Notes: generated from the letters alone by a model not told the origin. 64,000 bases of DNA from JACDAN01 sp963801855 (GCA_963801855.1 CAWDGK010000002.1:744001-808000); one strand, 5' to 3'. Shown: positions 17,685-27,701, counted from the stretch's first letter. Translations and numbers: made by a program.

Positions 17685-18074
17685 CTCAACGCCCGGCGCG
17701 GGGTCGATCCCGCAGGGCCCCGGGATGGCCCTCCGCCGAAAAGCGGCTCTGCTTCCGCTGCGGCCGACCGCCGAGGCGTAGAGGGGCACGCAGACGCCGG
17801 TCGCCTGGGAAAGAACCGTCGTGAAGCCACCCCGTTTACCCGCCTTGACGGTCTTTCTGTAGCTGACTCCGCCTACGGAGGCAGACAGGGACACCGACTC
17901 GCCTCGCGCGAAGCCGTGACCGGCGATCGTGAGCGGCGTTTCGGAGGCGAGCTTGAGCGTAGGCCGGGAGCCTGTCGAATCACTCGAGTTGGTCGCCGCG
18001 AACGCCGCCGAGGCCATGATCGCCACCAAGAAAACCGCCGCGAGCGTCAGACGCAACTTGACAGGAGGATTCAT
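17673..18074 (-). CDS. Small secreted protein of unknown function
   Basis: 133 aa with a clear signal peptide: a charged start (MNPPVKLRLT), hydrophobic core LAAVFLVAIMASAAFA and a probable cleavage after AFA. The mature part (LKLASETPLTIAGHGFARGESVSLSASVGG) looks like a small all-beta module of the IPT/Ig type often found on actinobacterial surface proteins, followed by a region with two cysteines. I cannot name a family. The ATG follows TATCAT (18083-18088) by 8 bases without a ribosome-binding site. It diverges from the large propeller gene across an 18-bp palindrome, so the two may be co-controlled exported proteins. Confidence 0.7.
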   Translation of the reverse strand: MNPPVKLRLTLAAVFLVAIMASAAFAATNSSDSTGSRPTLKLASETPLTIAGHGFARGESVSLSASVGGVSYRKTVKAGKRGGFTTVLSQATGVCVPLYASAVGRSGSRAAFRRRAIPGPCGIDPAPGVELDR

Positions 18075-18122
18075 GTTCGCAAATGATACCCGCCCCTAGA
18101 TCGAGGATGCTCTAGGGCGATA

Positions 18123-18140
18123 TCACGCGGATCCGCGTGA
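18123..18140. promoter_or_regulatory. 18-bp perfect palindrome, candidate operator
   Basis: TCACGCGGATCCGCGTGA is self-complementary over all 18 bases. It sits between the divergent starts at 18074 and 18164, upstream of the ribosome-binding site GAGGAG. Its right half (GATCCGCGTGA) recurs at 48246-48256 upstream of the atypical response regulator gene. Confidence 0.45.
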
Positions 18141-18163
18141 CAAACGGGGAGAGGAGTACAAAC

Positions 18164-21100
18164 TTGTCGAAGAGACACATGAGACGCTGGGGCGTTGTCC
18201 TCAGCGTGCTCGCGCTAGCTCTCGGTGCCATCGTGGGAGCTGCGCTCATGAACGGAGGGTCCGCGGCCGCACCGGCGGGGGGCTCGGAGGAGATGCCGCT
18301 CAGGCGATGGCCAACAAGCTGGCCAGCCAGACCCAGGCGGTCGGGCGGCAGTCTCCAGGAGGGAGACCGCAGTGCGGCTGACGACGAGTGGGTGAAGCAC
18401 GCCACTCCGGGCGATTCCATCCCGTCCGCGGCGATCGCCGGCTCGAGCCGAGGACTGGGGCAAGATGGAGGCCCGCTCGGACTGGGGCGGAGGCGGCGCG
18501 CAGTGGAAGCCGCTTGGCCCCACCTGGGCCAAGGGGTTGCCGAACGCGTACCGCGATCGCGCGGTCTACAACGCCGGCACCCCCGACTTCAGCGGCCGGA
18601 TCGCTCACACCGTCATCGACCCGAACTGTGGTAACAGCGGACGCGGAAACGATGACGATGACGACGACGACGGCGGCGATCGCGGTTCCTGCCGCCTGTG
18701 GATCGCCAACGCCAACGGCGGTGTCTGGCGCACGGAGCAGGCGCTCGCCAAGACTCCGCAGCTGGAAGTACCTGTCGAAGGAGTTCGAGCACAACAGCGT
18801 CAGCTCGCTCGAGCTCGACCCGAACGACCGGAACGCTACAACACGCATCTGGGCCGGCACGGGAGAGTCGAATGCCTGCGGTTCCGGCTGCGAGGCCGGC
18901 GTCGGCCTCTACAAGTCGACGAACGGCGGCGAGACCTGGAGCGGCCCATACGGACAGACGTCTGGACCGGCCTGCGGCCCAGCACCGAATTCGAATCCGT
19001 GCAACCCGTTCTACAACCGGTCTGTCTCCTCGATCGAGGTCAAGCCGGGCAATTCCAACGTCATCTACGCGGCCACCGGCCGCGCGATTCGCGGGCTCTC
19101 GAGCTCGTGCTGCGGTGGCGCGGATGCCCTGATTCCGGGAGCGGCGCATTTCGGTCTTTACCGCTCGCTCGACGGTGGCCGCAACTGGCAGCTCGTCCAT
19201 CAGGGCGCCCCTGCCGACTGCACCGCCACTCATCCGGATCAGGTCTCGCTGAGCCTGACGCAGTGCTCACCGCGCGGTGCGCGGCGGGTCTACGTCGACC
19301 CGGTCGACCCGAACACCGTCTACGTGAGCTTCTTCGGTCGCGGTATCTGGCGTTCGCAGTCGAACGGCGATCCGGGCACGTGGCAGCAGATCATGCTTCC
19401 GGTCGGTCCGGGCTTCGCTACGGCGGCGGGTGGCTCCGAGCGGGCCGAGTTCGACATCGTCAAGCTCGGCGGCGAGACACGGATGTACGTCGGTGTCGGC
19501 GGCGGTACGGCTCCGTACGCGCGCTTCCGGCGCAACGACGCCGTGCGAACCGCTCCGGCGGCAGCCGTTCAGGCCAGCTGGATCGAGCTGACGAACCCGA
19601 CACAGGACACGCCGGGGTACTCGAGCTTCAACTACTGCGGCCAGTGCTCCTACGACAACTACGTGTTCGTGCCCGCGAGGCATTTCCCGAAGTCGGGCGC
19701 GAACCCGGACATCGTCTACCTGTCCGGCGACAACCGGTACGCCGAGAACGACTGGGGTCCGTTGAGCCCGCGGGTGAACATCCCCGGGAACATCGCCAAC
19801 AACGGTCGTGACAACGGTCGGGCGGTCGGACTGTCCACGAACGCCGGAGTGCACTTCACCGACATGACGGACGACACCACGCACGACATCTACCCGGTGG
19901 AGCTCCATCCGGACCACCACGCGCTGACCGTGAACCCGAAGAACTGGAAGCAGTTCTTCGACGTGGGTGACGGCGGCATCGTGCGCTCCAACGGCAAGTT
20001 CGTCAACGACTCGGGCGACTGCGTCCAGCCGAAGGGCTACACGGGCACCCGTCTGGCGTTCTGTCAGCTCCTGCTCTCGCAGGTGCCGGAGAAGCTCCAC
20101 ACCCTGAACAAGGGCCTGCGGACGCTGCACTTCTACCAGCTCGATTACAGCCCGTTCGACTTCGACACGATCGTCGGCGGGACGCAGGACAACGGCTCAT
20201 GGGAGCGGGGCGACGGGCCCGGATCGGGCACGAACAGCGGTCCGACCGTGCTTCCGCCGGCCGGAGTCGGGATCGCCACGGATCAGTTCCCGAGCGCCCG
20301 TGAGTGCCTCGGTCGCGGTCGTGGCGACGATGACGACGACGACGACAACGGCAACAGCGGAAACGGTCGCGGCTCCGGCGGCGAGCAGGTCTGGGTGAAC
20401 ACGAACATCGCGGACGGAGGCCACAACGGCTTCGACATCGGTGACCCGTGCTTCCGCCTCAGCGGCTTCCAGCAGGGCCAGACCATGGTCTCGTACGACC
20501 CGAAGAACCAGCTCGACATGAACTGGACGTCGGACACGCACTTCGTGCTCTACGGCAACGAGCAGAACGCGTTCATCGGTCGTCGCCAACGACGACCACA
20601 CGGTCGCCGGCCAGGCTCTGGTCGGCGCGGGAGCACGTCTTCCGCTCCGACAACCAGGGCCGGAACCCGATCCTGACGAAGCAGACTCACCGCGAGCACT
20701 GCAACGTCTGGTACGGCGACAACGACGTCGACGACAACGGCGTCTACGAGCCGCCGAAGGACATCTGCGACGACTGGACGCCGCTCGGCGATCCCGGTCC
20801 GAACGGACGTCTGACAACCGGTGCGCAGTACGGCGCCGGCAAGGCCGGCAGCTACACGAGCGTCGTCGAGCCCGCATGGGACGGCCAGACGCTGTGGGCG
20901 GCAACCGGCGCAGGCCGCGTCTTCGTCTCGAAGAACGCTGGCGGCCCCGAGCCGGCGGTGGTGTTCGACCGGATCGACGACGACCCGACGGCAGGCCCGA
21001 CGCCGAACCGGTTCGTGACGGCGATCTACGTCGACCCGAAGGACCCGAACCACGCCTGGGTCACGTACAGCGGCTTCAACGCGAAGACGCCGGCAACGCC

Positions 21101-21461
21101 GGGTCACGTGTTCGAGGTTCGCTATGTCCCGGGTGCCTCGACCTTCCGGCTCCTCGACGGCAACGAGCCGCGGGACCGGATGGGCGACATCCCGGCGACG
21201 TCGATCGCTGTCAGCGACAGCGGCACGATCTACGTCGGCACCGACTACGGCTGCGTCGCGAGCAAGGGCGACGGCAGTTGGCGTCAGTGCGGTTCGGGTC
21301 TGCCTCACATGCCGGTTGCGGACCTGATCTACGTCCGCGACCAGATGCGGCCGCCGTACAAGGGCAAGGAGCGGCTCTACGCCGCGACCCACGGCCAGGG
21401 AGTCTGGGAGCTCAAGACAGACCACCTGGACAAGGACGACGACGACAACGACGACGACTAG
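18164..21461 (+). CDS. Large secreted Asp-box/VPS10-type beta-propeller protein (several frameshifts)
   Basis: About 1,100 aa after correction. The TTG start has GAGGAG 7 bases upstream. A signal-anchor (WGVVLSVLALALGAIVGAALM) is followed by repeated Asp-box style units such as GLYKSTNGGETW, LYRSLDGGRNW, VFVSKNAGG, VYVDPVDPNTVYVS and AIYVDPKDPNHAWV, as in sortilin/BNR-type propellers. Three acidic runs occur: GRGNDDDDDDDGG near 18640, GRGDDDDDDDNG near 20320, and the C-terminal KDDDDNDDD. The frame changes near 18295, 18345-18355, 18446, 18758, 20583 and 20626. All but the first look like one extra base, so I read it as a single gene. Catalytic residues of a sialidase are not recognisable; a binding or scaffold role outside the cell is more likely. 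Confidence 0.75.
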
Positions 21462-21484
21462 GCTCTAAGCCGTAGTCGGACAGT

Positions 21485-21514
21485 GGAGAGGGTCGCCTAC
21501 GGGCGGCCCTCTCC
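21485..21514 (+). terminator. Hairpin terminator after the propeller gene
   Basis: Stem GGAGAGGG...CCCTCTCC extended by CGCC/GGCG with a short loop, followed by TTATCC. It lies 23 bases after the TAG of the propeller gene and before the ABC importer operon. Confidence 0.65.
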
Positions 21515-21533
21515 TTATCCTGGGGAGGCCGAG

Positions 21534-22883
21534 ATGACGCGCATGCGTCGAAGATTTCTTCTTTCCGTGCTCGCAGCGGCCGTGCTCGGCGGCCTCGTTG
21601 CAGGGTGCGGTGGCGGTGGCGAGGAGAGCACCTCGTCGTCCGGCTCGATCCGCTTCCTCGTCTTCGGTGACCCCCCCGAGATCAATGCGTACCGAACGCT
21701 GATCGAGTCGTTCAGCCGCGAGGAGCCCGACATCGATGTCCAGCTGATCGAGGCCAGCGACCGGGACGACCTCCTTGCCAGGCTCTCCACGTCCCTCGCA
21801 GGAGGCTCGCCGCCCGATCTCTTCCTCATGAACTACCGCTTCTACGGCCAGTTCGCGGCCCGCGGCGTCCTCGAGCCGCTCGAGCCCTACGCAGACGATT
21901 CGGAGGCTTTCGAGGTCGACCAGTTCTACCCCCAGGCGATCGACGCGTTCCGCTGGAAAGGCGAGGTCACCTGCCTGCCGCAGAACATCTCCAGCCTCGT
22001 CGTCTACTACAACCGAGATCTCTTCAAGCGCTTCGGTGTCCCGGTTCCCACAAACGCAATGCCGTGGGGCGAGTTCGTCGCGCGGGCCCAGCAGATGACC
22101 CGCGACAAGCAGGGGGCGGTCGTCCGCGGTGCCGACCCTGACTTTCCCGTCGCAGGCACCGTCCCGGCGGACATTTACGGGCTCGGAGTGGAGCCGACGG
22201 TGATCAGGCTGGCACCGTTCGTCTGGTCGAACGGCGGTGACGTCGTCGACGACGAGGAGGCACCGACCCGCTTCACCCTCGACACGCCGGAGGCGAAGCA
22301 GGCGATCGGCGAGTTCTTTCAGCTCCGCTCGCTCCACGGAGTCGTTCCGACCGACCAGGAGGTCGAGTCGGAGGACGACGAGAGCCGGTTCGCCAACGGC
22401 CGGCTCGCCATGCTGCTCAGCTCACGGCGCGCCGTTCCCACCTTCCGGGAAGCCGCGAAGTTCGACTGGGACATCGTCTCCCTGCCGGTCTTCAAAGAGC
22501 CCGCGGGAATCCTCCACTCGGATGCCTACTGCATGACGAAGGCGTCGGGCGCGAAAGACGCCGCCTGGAGGTTCGTCGAGTACGCGCTCGGCCCGGAGGG
22601 GGCGCGGGTCGTCGCGCAGACGGGCCGTACCGTCCCGTCGCTGCGCTCGGTGGCCGAGTCCGATGCGTTCCTCGATCCGTCGAAGAAGCCTGCGAACTCA
22701 CGGATCTTCCTGGACGGCATCGAGACCATCCGGCGCGTGCCGACCATCTCGACCTGGCCCGAGATCGAGGACGCCAGCGAGGGCATTCTCGAGAACGGGA
22801 TGTACCTGGGCAAGCCGGTCGACGAGGTCGTCGCCGAGCTCGACGAGAAGACGCGGCCCCTGTTCGAGCGGGCCGAGCGCTGA
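21534..22883 (+). CDS. Sugar ABC transporter substrate-binding lipoprotein
   Basis: 449-aa extracytoplasmic binding protein (family 1, MalE/UgpB-like). The N-terminus MTRMRRRFLLSVLAAAVLGG ends in the lipobox LVAGC, so the mature protein is lipid-anchored. The fold is marked by IRFLVFGDPPEINAYRTLIE, DLFLMNYRFYGQFAARG, LPQNISSLVVYYNRDLF, FVWSNGGDVV and the closing-lobe block AKDAAWRFVEYALGPEG. The ATG is chosen over an upstream in-frame start because GGGGAGG lies about 6 bases upstream and the signal peptide begins there. It leads the importer operon whose permeases and ATPase follow; the sugar cannot be predicted. Confidence 0.92.
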   Translation: MTRMRRRFLLSVLAAAVLGGLVAGCGGGGEESTSSSGSIRFLVFGDPPEINAYRTLIESFSREEPDIDVQLIEASDRDDLLARLSTSLAGGSPPDLFLMNYRFYGQFAARGVLEPLEPYADDSEAFEVDQFYPQAIDAFRWKGEVTCLPQNISSLVVYYNRDLFKRFGVPVPTNAMPWGEFVARAQQMTRDKQGAVVRGADPDFPVAGTVPADIYGLGVEPTVIRLAPFVWSNGGDVVDDEEAPTRFTLDTPEAKQAIGEFFQLRSLHGVVPTDQEVESEDDESRFANGRLAMLLSSRRAVPTFREAAKFDWDIVSLPVFKEPAGILHSDAYCMTKASGAKDAAWRFVEYALGPEGARVVAQTGRTVPSLRSVAESDAFLDPSKKPANSRIFLDGIETIRRVPTISTWPEIEDASEGILENGMYLGKPVDEVVAELDEKTRPLFERAER

Positions 22884-22900
22884 CCTAGACTCGCGGCGCG

Positions 22901-23737
22901 ATGAGGGCCGGCGAGAGAAGGTGGGGCGGTGGGCGGCTGCCTGCCGCCATCGGGGTTGCGCTCCTTTTCCTCCTGCCCCTCTGGTTCATGGTCAGCGGTT
23001 CGCTGCGCGAGCCCGGAACGGCGCCGCCGCGATCGCCGGAGCTCTTCCCGAACCCGCTCTCGACGAAGAGCTACGACCGTGCCTTCGACCTGGTGGATCT
23101 CGCGCGCCACGTCGTCAACTCGCTCATCGTGGCCGGCTTGACGGTTCCGCTGGCGGTGCTCTTCGCGTCGTGGGCCGGCCTCGGTCTGCTCCTCGTCGCC
23201 GGAAGAGTCCGGTCGGTCCTGGTCGGCCTGTCGTTCGCGGCGCTGATGATTCCGGTCACCGCCCTCCTCGTCCCGCGCTTCACACTCTTCCGCTGGCTGA
23301 ACCTCACTGACACCTGGGTGCCGCTCATCGCGCCGGCGCTGCTTGGCCTGTCGCCGTTCTACGTCCTGCTCTTCTACTGGAGCTTCCGCCGGCTTCCCTC
23401 CGAGCTCTTCGAGGCGGCGCGGCTGGAGGGGATGAAGCCGTTCGGGATCTGGCGGCGGATCGCGATGCCCCTCGTCCGCCCGGTGACGGTCGCCGTCGCG
23501 CTGCTCACGTTCATCGCATCGTGGGGGAACTTCCTCGATCCCCTGATCTATCTCTTCGACTCCAACCTGTTCACCTTGCCGCTCGGGCTCCGTTCGCTCT
23601 CGACGCTCGACCGCACCAACTACCCGGTTCTCCTCGCCGGGGCCGTCGTCGCCACCGCGCCGGTCGTCGTGGCATTCGCGATCGCCCAGCGGTTCTTCCT
23701 GCACGAGGATCGCGGGGCCGGGTGGCTCGGCCGATGA
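22901..23737 (+). CDS. Sugar ABC transporter permease, MalG type
   Basis: 278-aa inner-membrane subunit with six predicted helices and the EAA loop SELFEAARLEGMKPFGIWRRIAMPL (given in part) that docks on the ATPase. The ATG lies 17 bases after the binding-protein stop and 9 bases after TAGACT (22886-22891), so an internal promoter may add to read-through. Its last codons overlap the ATPase start (ATGA). The order here is binding protein, MalG-like, MalK-like, MalF-like, with the ATPase placed between the two permeases, which is uncommon for this family. Confidence 0.92.
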   Translation: MRAGERRWGGGRLPAAIGVALLFLLPLWFMVSGSLREPGTAPPRSPELFPNPLSTKSYDRAFDLVDLARHVVNSLIVAGLTVPLAVLFASWAGLGLLLVAGRVRSVLVGLSFAALMIPVTALLVPRFTLFRWLNLTDTWVPLIAPALLGLSPFYVLLFYWSFRRLPSELFEAARLEGMKPFGIWRRIAMPLVRPVTVAVALLTFIASWGNFLDPLIYLFDSNLFTLPLGLRSLSTLDRTNYPVLLAGAVVATAPVVVAFAIAQRFFLHEDRGAGWLGR

Positions 23738-24735
23738 GGGTTGCGCTCGACGGCGTTCAGAAGGACTACGGCGGCGTTCGCGCCCTCGACGGGGTGAACC
23801 TGGAGGCCGCGGACGGCGAGCTGCTCGTCGTGGTCGGGCCGTCCGGCTGCGGCAAGAGCAGCCTCCTGCGGTGCATCGCGGGCCTGGAAGCCGTGGACGG
23901 CGGCACGATCTGGATCGGAGACCGCGACGTCACAGACCTCCGACCGGCGGTGCGGAACGTCTCGATGGTCTTCCAGAGCTACGCGCTCTTCCCCCATCTC
24001 ACGGTCTGGGAGAACATCGCGTTCGGCCTCGTGGTTCGCGAGGAGCCCAAGGCGGTCGTCAAGGAACGGGTGGCCGGCGCTGCCCGTCTAGTCGGTGCCG
24101 ACGCGTTCCTCGACCGGCGTCCGTATCAGCTGTCAGGAGGCGAGCGGCAGCGTGTCGCGCTTGCGAGGGCCGTCGTCCGGCGGCCGGACGCCTATCTGCT
24201 CGACGAGCCGCTTTCGAACCTCGACGCGGGCATGCGTTCGCAGATGCGCACCGAGCTTCGCCGCCTCCACCGGGAGGTCGGCTCGACGATGATCTACGTG
24301 ACCCACGACCAGGTCGAGGCGCTCACACTCGGGGATCGGATCGTCGTCATGGACGGTGGGAGAGTCCGCCAGATCGGGACTCCGGACGAGGTCTACGGGC
24401 AGCCGAGCAACAGGTTCGTCGCGGGTTTCCTCGGAACGCCGGCAATGAACTTCCTCGACTCCGAGGCCGCTCGGCCCTTCTATGTCCTGCCCGAGAGAAG
24501 CGTGGTCGGAATCAGGCCCGAGCACCTACGCCTCGACGCGGCCGGCGTCCCGGCGCGCGTCGAGCTGGTCGAGGTCGCAGGAAGCGACGCCTTCCTCCAC
24601 CTCGACCGCGGGCTGGTCGCACGCGTCGAGGCTGCCGGCCGGCCGGCCGAGGGCGCCGGGGTTCAGATCGCATTCGATCGAGCGGACGCCCATCTCTTCG
24701 ACGAAGCCTCGGGGGAGCGCATCGAATGGAGGTGA
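23734..24735 (+). CDS. Sugar ABC transporter ATP-binding protein, MalK/UgpC type
   Basis: 333 aa. Walker A GPSGCGKSS, Q-loop VFQSYALFPHLTVWENIAFG, signature LSGGERQRVALARA, Walker B AYLLDEPLSNLDA and the switch His in YVTHDQVEALTLGDR are all intact. The C-terminal regulatory TOBE-type domain is short (about 90 residues: FYVLPERSVVGIRPEHLRL onward), so the protein is smaller than typical MalK (about 370 aa). It overlaps the upstream permease by 4 bases and the downstream permease by 10 bases, indicating coupled translation. Confidence 0.94.
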   Translation: MRVALDGVQKDYGGVRALDGVNLEAADGELLVVVGPSGCGKSSLLRCIAGLEAVDGGTIWIGDRDVTDLRPAVRNVSMVFQSYALFPHLTVWENIAFGLVVREEPKAVVKERVAGAARLVGADAFLDRRPYQLSGGERQRVALARAVVRRPDAYLLDEPLSNLDAGMRSQMRTELRRLHREVGSTMIYVTHDQVEALTLGDRIVVMDGGRVRQIGTPDEVYGQPSNRFVAGFLGTPAMNFLDSEAARPFYVLPERSVVGIRPEHLRLDAAGVPARVELVEVAGSDAFLHLDRGLVARVEAAGRPAEGAGVQIAFDRADAHLFDEASGERIEWR

Positions 24736-25634
24736 GCGAGCGACGCCAGGTCGCCTTGCTCCTCGCTCCCTACGTCTTCGGCATCGTCGTGCTGGTCGCG
24801 CTTCCGGCGGTCGTCACGTTCGCCCTTGCCTTCACCGAGTACGACCTGCTGCGCTCGCCGAGCTTCGTGGGGCTCGAGAACTTTCGGGGCCTGGCCGACG
24901 ACGACGTCTTCGGGATCGCGCTGAAGAACTCGCTGATCTTCGCGGCGCTCGCCGTGCCGCTCAGGCTCGCCGCCGCTCTCGGCCTGTCGCTTCTCCTGCA
25001 CCGGCGCTACACGGGCGTCGGAACGGCTCGCTCGGCCTCCGCGCTCCCGACGGTCATCCCGGACATCGCCTACGGGCTGGTGTGGCTGTGGCTCTTCAAT
25101 CCGCTCTACGGCCCGATCAATCTCCTCCTGAAGGTGGGAGGCGACAGCCCGACGACGACTGCGTGGGGCGTCCAGCCGCCTCAGTGGCTGACGCATCCGA
25201 ACGACGCGCGGGCGGCGATCATCATCATGAGCCTGTTCACGATCGGCGAGGCGTTCGTCGTCCTCCTCGTGACCCGTCAGGGCCTCCCGTCCGAGCTCTT
25301 CGAGCTCGCGGCGCTCGAGGATGCGACCGCCTGGGGGGTCTTCCGGCGGGTGACGCTGCCGCTCATGGCGCCGATCCTGCTCCTGCTGCTCGCGAGGGAC
25401 ACGATCTTCAGCCTTCAGTGGACGTTCGTGCCGGCGCTGATCGTCACCGACGGAGGGCCTCCTCCGTACGCCACGACCTACGTGCCGCTGTTCGTCTACA
25501 AGACGGCGTTCGAATACCTGCGCTACGGCTATGCGGCCGCCGCAACGCTCGCCATGTTCGGGCTGACCGCGCTGATCGTCTGGCTCCAGTGGAGGATCGT
25601 CCGCCGCTGGCGCAAGGGGTTCGCGGTGGGTTAA
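24726..25634 (+). CDS. Sugar ABC transporter permease, MalF type
   Basis: 302-aa permease with six hydrophobic segments. It starts RRQVALLLAPYVFGIVVLVALPAVVTFALAF (shown in part: LLLAPYVFGIVVLVALP), has the conserved AFTEYDLL and VGLENF early loop, and the EAA loop SELFELAALEDATAWGVFRRVTLPL near the end. The start overlaps the ATPase gene by 10 bases; GGAGG-like sequence within the ATPase 3' end precedes it. The stop codon overlaps the stop of the convergent WYL gene. It partners the MalG-like subunit to form the membrane channel. Confidence 0.92.
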   Translation: MEVSERRQVALLLAPYVFGIVVLVALPAVVTFALAFTEYDLLRSPSFVGLENFRGLADDDVFGIALKNSLIFAALAVPLRLAAALGLSLLLHRRYTGVGTARSASALPTVIPDIAYGLVWLWLFNPLYGPINLLLKVGGDSPTTTAWGVQPPQWLTHPNDARAAIIIMSLFTIGEAFVVLLVTRQGLPSELFELAALEDATAWGVFRRVTLPLMAPILLLLLARDTIFSLQWTFVPALIVTDGGPPPYATTYVPLFVYKTAFEYLRYGYAAAATLAMFGLTALIVWLQWRIVRRWRKGFAVG

Positions 25635-27640
25635 GAGGCCGCAGTTCCGACGCGGGTGACGTTGAGCTCACGCGCAAGCTCTTTTGCGCGGACGGCGATT
25701 CGCTTGGCGAGCTCCGGCTCCAGCACGACGGCCTCGCCTCGATAGGACAGAACCTCTCCGACGAGCCACTCCTCGCCGGCGATCCACTCCCGCACCGCTG
25801 ACCCGTCGGCCAGCGGTGTCGCTCCACGCTCGACTTCCCAGCGCGCGACCGCCGGCGAGTACCAGACCCGTACCGGGTGCATGCCTTCGAAGCCGTGCGG
25901 ATCGAAGCCCTCTCGCGGCTCGAAGCTCTCGCGCAGCTTCCCGGCGCTGCGGATGCGGTCGAGCCGGAAGGAGCGCTCGCCGTCGCGGTCGCGATCCCAT
26001 GTGTGCACGTACCAGTAGGGGAGGCGCCGTTCGAGCCGATACGGCTCCACGGTGCGCGTCGTCGAGTCCTTGTCGCCCTCTTTCAGATGCTCGATCTCGA
26101 CGAGGCGGCGCTGGTCGATCGCATCGCTGAAGGTGCCGACGAGGTCTTCCTCGTCACGATCGACGTCAGGCTCGGGCGTCTGGGCGAGCGCGAACTCGCC
26201 GAAGGTGTCCTCCAGTTTCTTGCGCACCCGGTCGAGCGGCGTATGCGCGTCGGCGGCGATCATCGGCCCGACGAACTCCAGAGCGAGCCGGATCGCGCGG
26301 GCCTCGAGGGGCGTCAGGCGAGGGGAGGCGCGGAAGGTGTCGCCGAAGAGCTCCTTGTCCACGTGGACGTGGTCACCGCGCAGCTCTGCGTACACCGCGT
26401 AGCAGCCGCCTCCGAAGTTGACGAGGTTGAGCAGCGAGAGATGCTCCTCCAGGGCCTCCGGCGGGATGCGGAAGCGCTCCGCGATCTCGGCGGCGGGAAT
26501 GTCGGTGCTCGACTCGTCTCCGCAGTGGTCGAGGAGATAGGCGAGGAGCGCCTGGAGGAGCCCGAACCGCTCGGGCGCGACGGGGGATCCGGGCCGCTCG
26601 GCAGGCACCGCGGCCGCGCGCTTCTTCTCCTTGGCGAGCTGAGGCGGTTCGGCTTCGTGGCGCTCGCGCGCGAGCTCCAATGCACCCTTGACGGCACGGC
26701 GGAGCTCCGGAGGCGCGAGGGGTACCGCGCGTCCATCCTGGCGCAGGATCCAGCGCACGAGCGGCTCCAGCGAGGCAAATGCCGTGATGAACGACCCGTT
26801 CTCCAGCCGCCCGACCCTGCCGTACACCCGCTCGACCCACCAGGCCGTGTCGCCCGCGACCTCGATCTGCGCCTCGCCGGCCGGCGTCCCGAACTGCCAG
26901 TCGGGCCGTCCCCGGTAGGCGTCCACGTCGAAGTCGGCCGGGAGGCGGAAGTCGCGCTCGCGACGGGTCGCCAGCCGGATCTCGCCCCGGATTCGCGAGA
27001 CCCTGAACGTCCTGATGTCGTCCCGGTCGTGATCCCGCCCGATCACGTACCACCGGCCGCGGTCGAGGAGCAGGGCGTACGGATCGATCGTCCGCTCGGT
27101 CTCCTTGTCCCGGGTGATCGCCCAGTAGCGGAACTTGAGCGTGCGTTGCTTCGAGATCGCGCTCTCGAGCTTTGCGAGCCGGCCGGGCATCTCCGGCGAG
27201 TAGTCCGGATCGTGAACCTCGACCCGGTCCGCCGTCGGACTTCGGGATTCGGTGAGCCCGGGCCGGCCGAGCGCAAGGTTCTGCAGCGCCAGCCGCAGCG
27301 GCTCGGCGTAGGCGAAGTGGCCCTCGAGGAGATAGAAGCAGGTCTGGAGCGCGGCGAGCTCGTCGTCAGAGAGCTTCAGCTCCGGGAGGAAGTACCGCTC
27401 CGAGCGAAGCGTGTAGAGCTCCTCGCCGGTGAACTCGTCCCGCTGCGAGTCGAGCGGGACGCCGAGTGCAAGCAGCTCGGCCCGGTCGGAATAGAACCGC
27501 CTCGCAAAGGCCTCGTCCGACATCTCCGAGTAGCCCTCGACGTTGCCCTTGACGTCTCGCGCCGTGAGCGCCCGCCGCTCCGCCATGAGGAAGGCGACGA
27601 GCGAGAGCTGTCGGATGAGCTTGTCGGTGTCGTGACTCAC
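25631..27640 (-). CDS. Double WYL-domain transcriptional regulator (PafB-PafC-like fusion)
   Basis: 669 aa made of two tandem copies of an HTH plus WYL unit. Copy 1 (residues 1-330) has QLSLVAFLMAERRALTARDV and the WYL-like core RTLKFRYWAITRDKETERTIDPYALL (in part RGRWYVIGRDHDRDD). Copy 2 (about 355-669) has LLQALLAYLLDHC, VEIEHLKEGDK and LPYWYVHTWDRDRDGERSFRLDR. Separate pafB and pafC genes control the mycobacterial DNA-damage response; here the two units are one protein. No proteasome gene is nearby, so the regulon is unknown. The GTG start at 27640 lies 6 bases after TAGGTC. Confidence 0.85.
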   Translation of the reverse strand: MSHDTDKLIRQLSLVAFLMAERRALTARDVKGNVEGYSEMSDEAFARRFYSDRAELLALGVPLDSQRDEFTGEELYTLRSERYFLPELKLSDDELAALQTCFYLLEGHFAYAEPLRLALQNLALGRPGLTESRSPTADRVEVHDPDYSPEMPGRLAKLESAISKQRTLKFRYWAITRDKETERTIDPYALLLDRGRWYVIGRDHDRDDIRTFRVSRIRGEIRLATRRERDFRLPADFDVDAYRGRPDWQFGTPAGEAQIEVAGDTAWWVERVYGRVGRLENGSFITAFASLEPLVRWILRQDGRAVPLAPPELRRAVKGALELARERHEAEPPQLAKEKKRAAAVPAERPGSPVAPERFGLLQALLAYLLDHCGDESSTDIPAAEIAERFRIPPEALEEHLSLLNLVNFGGGCYAVYAELRGDHVHVDKELFGDTFRASPRLTPLEARAIRLALEFVGPMIAADAHTPLDRVRKKLEDTFGEFALAQTPEPDVDRDEEDLVGTFSDAIDQRRLVEIEHLKEGDKDSTTRTVEPYRLERRLPYWYVHTWDRDRDGERSFRLDRIRSAGKLRESFEPREGFDPHGFEGMHPVRVWYSPAVARWEVERGATPLADGSAVREWIAGEEWLVGEVLSYRGEAVVLEPELAKRIAVRAKELARELNVTRVGTAAS

Positions 27641-27701
27641 TGGGCGGACCTATTCTTGCCGATGTCCGATGTTGCCGTCTCGGACAAACCGAGGGCTGAC
27701 T

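Noticed and set aside
18164..21461. Sialidase call for the Asp-box protein
   Set aside because: Asp-box-like repeats are present, but the arginine triad and catalytic Tyr/Glu pattern could not be found.
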